In this document: positions 61,255 through 64,000 of the stretch, piece by piece | How positions within the stretch are numbered: the first letter of the stretch is position 1 | Layout of the letters: each line of letters begins with the position of its first letter | NCBI RefSeq assembly: GCF_002865585.1 | Contig: NZ_CP025581.1 | Coordinates: 2,728,001-2,792,000 of the forward strand | Source: Nocardioides houyundeii | GTDB lineage: Bacteria; Actinomycetota; Actinomycetes; Propionibacteriales; Nocardioidaceae | Length of the DNA: 64,000 bases | Reading direction: 5' to 3' | Program-made: the position numbers and the translations under genes | Notes under the pieces: generated by a model | Seen by the model: only the letters and a program-made list of their open reading frames with translations | Told to the model about the DNA's origin: nothing | The model's database searches: none

Positions 61255-62466
61255 CTAGGAGGCGAGTGCGACGACAGCGGCCTCGGCCAGCACCCGGGCT
61301 CCGATCGTGACCGCGCCCTCGTCCACCCGCAGGTTCCCCTGGTGCAGGTCGTACGTCGGCCCGCCCGGAGTGCGGGTCCCGAGCCGCCCCATGGCGCCGG
61401 GCACCCGGTCCAGGTACCAGCCGAAGTCCTCCCCGCCCAGGCTCTGGCGGGTGGGCACGCGGCCCTGGCTGCCGAGCACCTCCTCGACCGCGCGCCCCAG
61501 CACGTCGGTGGCGCGCGCAGCGTTGACCACCGGCGGCACCCCTCGCTGGTAGGAGATCTCGGCGGTAACCCCGTAGGGGGCGATGATCTCCCCGATCAGG
61601 CTGCGCACCACTTGCTCGGCCTCCGCCCAGGCGCCCGCGTCGAGCATCCGCACGGTGCCCGCGACCTCACCGGCCCCGGGGATGACGTTGTGTGCCGACC
61701 CGGCGTGGATGCGTCCCCACACCACGCTCGCTCCCGCCCTCGGGTCGAGCCTGCGGGAGAGGATGGCGGGGAGCTCGGTGACCAGCTTGGCCAGGGCGAA
61801 GGTGAGGTCCTCGGTGAGGTGCGGGCGCGAGGTGTGCCCGCCCTTGCCGTACAGCCGGACGCTGAGTGCGTCGGCCGCGCCCGTCAAGGGGCCCACCCGG
61901 AGCCCCACCATGCCGACGTCGAGGCTGGGGTCGCAGTGCAGCCCGAAGATCTCGTCCACGTCGTCCAGGGCCCCGTGGGCGAGCAGGTGCAGCGCCCCGC
62001 CGGGCATGACCTCCTCGGCAGGCTGGAAGATCAGCCGCACCCGGCCGTGCAGGAGACCGCGGTGCTGCACCTCCGAGAGGGCCAGCCCGGCACCGATCAG
62101 CGAGGTCACGTGGACGTCGTGCCCGCACGCGTGCGCCACACCGGGGACCGTGCTGACCCAGGGGTCCTCGATCAGGTCCTCCACCGGCAGCGCGTCGAGG
62201 TCGGCGCGCAGCGCCACGGTGCGACCGGGGGCGCCGAGGTCGGCGACCAGTCCGCCGCCCTCGACGCGATGCACCTGCCATCCGGTGTCCTCGAGATGGG
62301 ACATCACCACGCCACTGGTGCGGGACTCGGCCCAGGACAGCTCGGGGTGGGCGTGCAGGTCCCGGCGCAGATCGACCAGTTGGTCGGCGTACTTGGTCAC
62401 CACCTCGTCGATCACCCCCGAGGCGGAATCGGTCGGGGGCGCGGGTTCGGAGGACAGAGGAGGCAT
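61255..62466 (-). CDS. M20-family amidohydrolase
   Basis: A 403-residue metal-dependent hydrolase from ATG 62466. It has LRRDLHAHPELSWAESRTS, ALRADLDALPV, the HACGHDVHV metal segment, LIFQPAEEVMPGGALHLL with the catalytic Glu pair, and GGEDFGWYLDRVPG. This is the IAA-amino-acid / N-acyl-amino-acid hydrolase subgroup. It would release amino acids or small acids from amide conjugates. It precedes the meaB gene on the other side of a 94-bp gap on the same strand. Confidence 0.9.
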   Translation of the reverse strand: MPPLSSEPAPPTDSASGVIDEVVTKYADQLVDLRRDLHAHPELSWAESRTSGVVMSHLEDTGWQVHRVEGGGLVADLGAPGRTVALRADLDALPVEDLIEDPWVSTVPGVAHACGHDVHVTSLIGAGLALSEVQHRGLLHGRVRLIFQPAEEVMPGGALHLLAHGALDDVDEIFGLHCDPSLDVGMVGLRVGPLTGAADALSVRLYGKGGHTSRPHLTEDLTFALAKLVTELPAILSRRLDPRAGASVVWGRIHAGSAHNVIPGAGEVAGTVRMLDAGAWAEAEQVVRSLIGEIIAPYGVTAEISYQRGVPPVVNAARATDVLGRAVEEVLGSQGRVPTRQSLGGEDFGWYLDRVPGAMGRLGTRTPGGPTYDLHQGNLRVDEGAVTIGARVLAEAAVVALAS

Positions 62467-62560
62467 CGGACCTAGGTTACGTTGCCCGGCTCCCAGGGGC
62501 GCGTACCCGCGCACCCCACGGACACCCGGCTCGCCGGTGCCCGTCTGGGGTGATCCAGGC

Positions 62561-63574
62561 TCAGCCCTGGTCGCCCAGGTAGGCACCCAGGATCCGGTCG
62601 GCCGCCTCGGGCGCCCCCATCCGGCCGCCCAGCACCTCGGCACGCACCTCGTCGCGGATCCGCGCCACTCCCGAGGAGCGCCGCAGCCGCTGCTCCAGCT
62701 CGTCGCGCACCAGGGCCCAGGTGAACTCCAGCTGCTGCTCGGCGCGCTTGGCCGCCAGGCCCTCGGCGGCCAGGTGCTCGCGGTGGCCGAGGACCCGCTG
62801 CCAGACGTCCTGGACTCCGGCGCCGGTCAGGCCCGAGCAGGTCACCACGGGCGGAGCCCACTCCTTGGCGCCGCGCACCAGGCGCAGCGCCCCTGCCAGC
62901 TCGCGAGCCGCCACCCGCGCCTGTGCCTCGTGCTCTCCCCCGTCGGAGGAGTCGGCCTTGTTCACCGCCACCACGTCGGCGATCTCCAGGATGCCCTTCT
63001 TGATGCCCTGCAGCTGGTCGCCGGTGCGGGCGATGGTGAGGAACAGGAAGGTGTCGACCATCCGCGACACGGTGATCTCGGACTGCCCCACCCCCACGGT
63101 CTCGACCAGCACCACGTCGTAGCCGGCGGCCTCCAGCACGGTCATCGCCTGGCTGGTCGCGCGGGCGACGCCGCCCAGGGTGCCGGCCGACGGCGAGGGC
63201 CGGATGTAGGCGTTCGGGTCGACGGTGAGCCGCGACATCCGGGTCTTGTCGCCCAGCACCGACCCGCCGGTGCGCACGCTCGAGGGGTCGACCGCCAGCA
63301 CGCCGACCCGCCTGCCCTGCTCGGTGAGCAGCGTGCCGAGCGACTCGATGAAGGTGGACTTGCCGACGCCGGGCACCCCGGAGATGCCCACCCGCACCGC
63401 CAGCGGCGCGGCCCCGGGCGCCGGCGCGAGCTCGGTGAGCAGCTCACGCGCCAGCGCCCGGTGGTCGGGCCGCGAGGACTCCACCAGGGTGATGGCCCGC
63501 GAGATCGCGGCGCGCCTGCCCTCACCGATCCCGGCGGCGAGCTCGGCGACGTCCACCCCGGGGCGCACCGTCAC
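62561..63574 (-). CDS. meaB: methylmalonyl-CoA mutase-associated GTPase
   Basis: A 337-residue G3E-type GTPase from GTG 63574. The P-loop is [18 protein letters not shown], with [23 protein letters not shown] (switch region), [13 protein letters not shown] and [12 protein letters not shown] (base recognition). MeaB protects and reloads the B12 cofactor of methylmalonyl-CoA mutase. Its start overlaps the mutase stop by 4 bp (GTGA), as in the usual mutA-mutB-meaB order. Confidence 0.95.
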   Translation of the reverse strand: MTVRPGVDVAELAAGIGEGRRAAISRAITLVESSRPDHRALARELLTELAPAPGAAPLAVRVGISGVPGVGKSTFIESLGTLLTEQGRRVGVLAVDPSSVRTGGSVLGDKTRMSRLTVDPNAYIRPSPSAGTLGGVARATSQAMTVLEAAGYDVVLVETVGVGQSEITVSRMVDTFLFLTIARTGDQLQGIKKGILEIADVVAVNKADSSDGGEHEAQARVAARELAGALRLVRGAKEWAPPVVTCSGLTGAGVQDVWQRVLGHREHLAAEGLAAKRAEQQLEFTWALVRDELEQRLRRSSGVARIRDEVRAEVLGGRMGAPEAADRILGAYLGDQG

Positions 63575-64000
63575 CGGGAGGGGGACTCGTCGTCACGTCC
63601 GCGGAGCCGCGTCAGCAGCCCCAGCGCACTCTCGGCGATGACCGTCCCGGGCAGGAACACCTCCGCCGCCCCCATCTCCCGCAGCGTCGCCACGTCGTCG
63701 GGCGGGATCACGCCGCCGATGACGATCATGATGTCGGGGCGGCCCTGCTCGGCCAGCGCCTGCTTCAGCGCGGGCAGGAGCGTGAGGTGGCCGGCGGCCA
63801 GGGACGAGACGCCGACGATGTGCACGTCGGCGTCCACCGCCTGCTGGGCGACCTCCTCGGGGGTGGAGAACAGCGGGCCCACGTCGACGTCGAAGCCGAG
63901 GTCGGCGAACGCGGTGACCACCACCTTCTGGCCGCGGTCGTGACCGTCCTGGCCCATCTTGGCCACCAGGATCCGGGGGCGGCGCCCCTCCTCCTCCTCG
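63571..64000 (-). CDS. methylmalonyl-CoA mutase, C-terminal B12-binding domain (N-terminus beyond the window)
   Basis: The right-edge fragment covers about 143 residues. [14 protein letters not shown] carries the DxHxxG motif whose His ligates cobalt in the bound B12. It continues [33 protein letters not shown] and [12 protein letters not shown] of the base-off B12 fold. It isomerises methylmalonyl-CoA to succinyl-CoA, the last step of propionate use, and fits with the carboxylase genes at 24.7-30.8 kb. Only the C-terminal domain is seen. Confidence 0.93.
   Translation of the reverse strand, partial: EEEEGRRPRILVAKMGQDGHDRGQKVVVTAFADLGFDVDVGPLFSTPEEVAQQAVDADVHIVGVSSLAAGHLTLLPALKQALAEQGRPDIMIVIGGVIPPDDVATLREMGAAEVFLPGTVIAESALGLLTRLRGRDDESPSR

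Overview
The window is high-GC DNA, packed with genes on both strands, with many GTG starts and overlapping ATGA/GTGA/TGATG junctions. Gene content points to a high-GC actinobacterium. It includes LCP cell-wall ligases, an acyl-CoA carboxylase beta plus epsilon pair, an F420-dependent luciferase-like oxidoreductase, Rv1264-type adenylate cyclase architecture, a DeoC/aldehyde dehydrogenase cluster and a heme oxygenase. The overall flavour is Nocardioides/Nocardioidaceae, but that is an inference from gene order and not a database match. I see no tRNA, rRNA, CRISPR array, integrase, transposase or phage gene. No intergenic stretch exceeds 300 bases.

Layout. 1-7.8 kb: two LCP genes flanking an acyl-CoA thioesterase, an enoyl-CoA hydratase, an FdhA-like zinc dehydrogenase, an F420-dependent oxidoreductase, an epimerase and a HAD phosphatase. 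7.8-13.4 kb: two hemerythrin-like proteins around a Dyp peroxidase / PCu(A)C copper chaperone / membrane protein set, then an Abhydrolase_9-type membrane hydrolase. 13.4-18.7 kb: a divergent acyl-CoA dehydrogenase / TetR pair with a perfect palindromic operator, a secreted purple-acid-phosphatase-like protein, a CoA-binding protein and an SRPBCC protein. 18.7-24.6 kb: a minus-strand block of birA, PH-domain protein, adenylate cyclase, lone winged-helix protein, purK, purE and a membrane acyltransferase-like protein. 24.7-35.7 kb: carboxylase chemistry (acyl-CoA carboxylase beta and epsilon, maf, a second acyl-CoA dehydrogenase, the biotinylated alpha subunit, pyruvate carboxylase) with GtrA-like and SpoIID-like proteins. 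35.8-41.1 kb: ArfB, a quinone-reductase-like flavoprotein overlapping dihydrolipoyl dehydrogenase, and small enzymes.

41.1-61.1 kb is largely a nucleoside and deoxyribose catabolism region. It holds purine nucleoside phosphorylase, a phosphohexo/pentomutase, deoC, two aldehyde dehydrogenases (the second without its catalytic domain), a uridine-kinase-like protein, adenosine deaminase, thymidine phosphorylase, cytidine deaminase and a BMP-type nucleoside ABC transporter. The logic is uptake, deamination, phosphorolysis, pentose-phosphate isomerisation, aldol cleavage, then acetaldehyde oxidation. The right edge carries an M20 amidohydrolase, MeaB and the C-terminus of methylmalonyl-CoA mutase. 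Together with the acyl-CoA carboxylase these could form a propionyl-CoA to succinyl-CoA route.

Two non-gene signals stand out. First, an approximately 96-bp element of three palindromes with centres exactly 31 bp apart occurs twice, 37.8 kb apart, with identical spacing. Second, three genes (an LCP gene, a membrane protein and purine nucleoside phosphorylase) each need exactly one extra base in a short G/C run to become intact, which looks like systematic single-base assembly deletions more than real pseudogenes.
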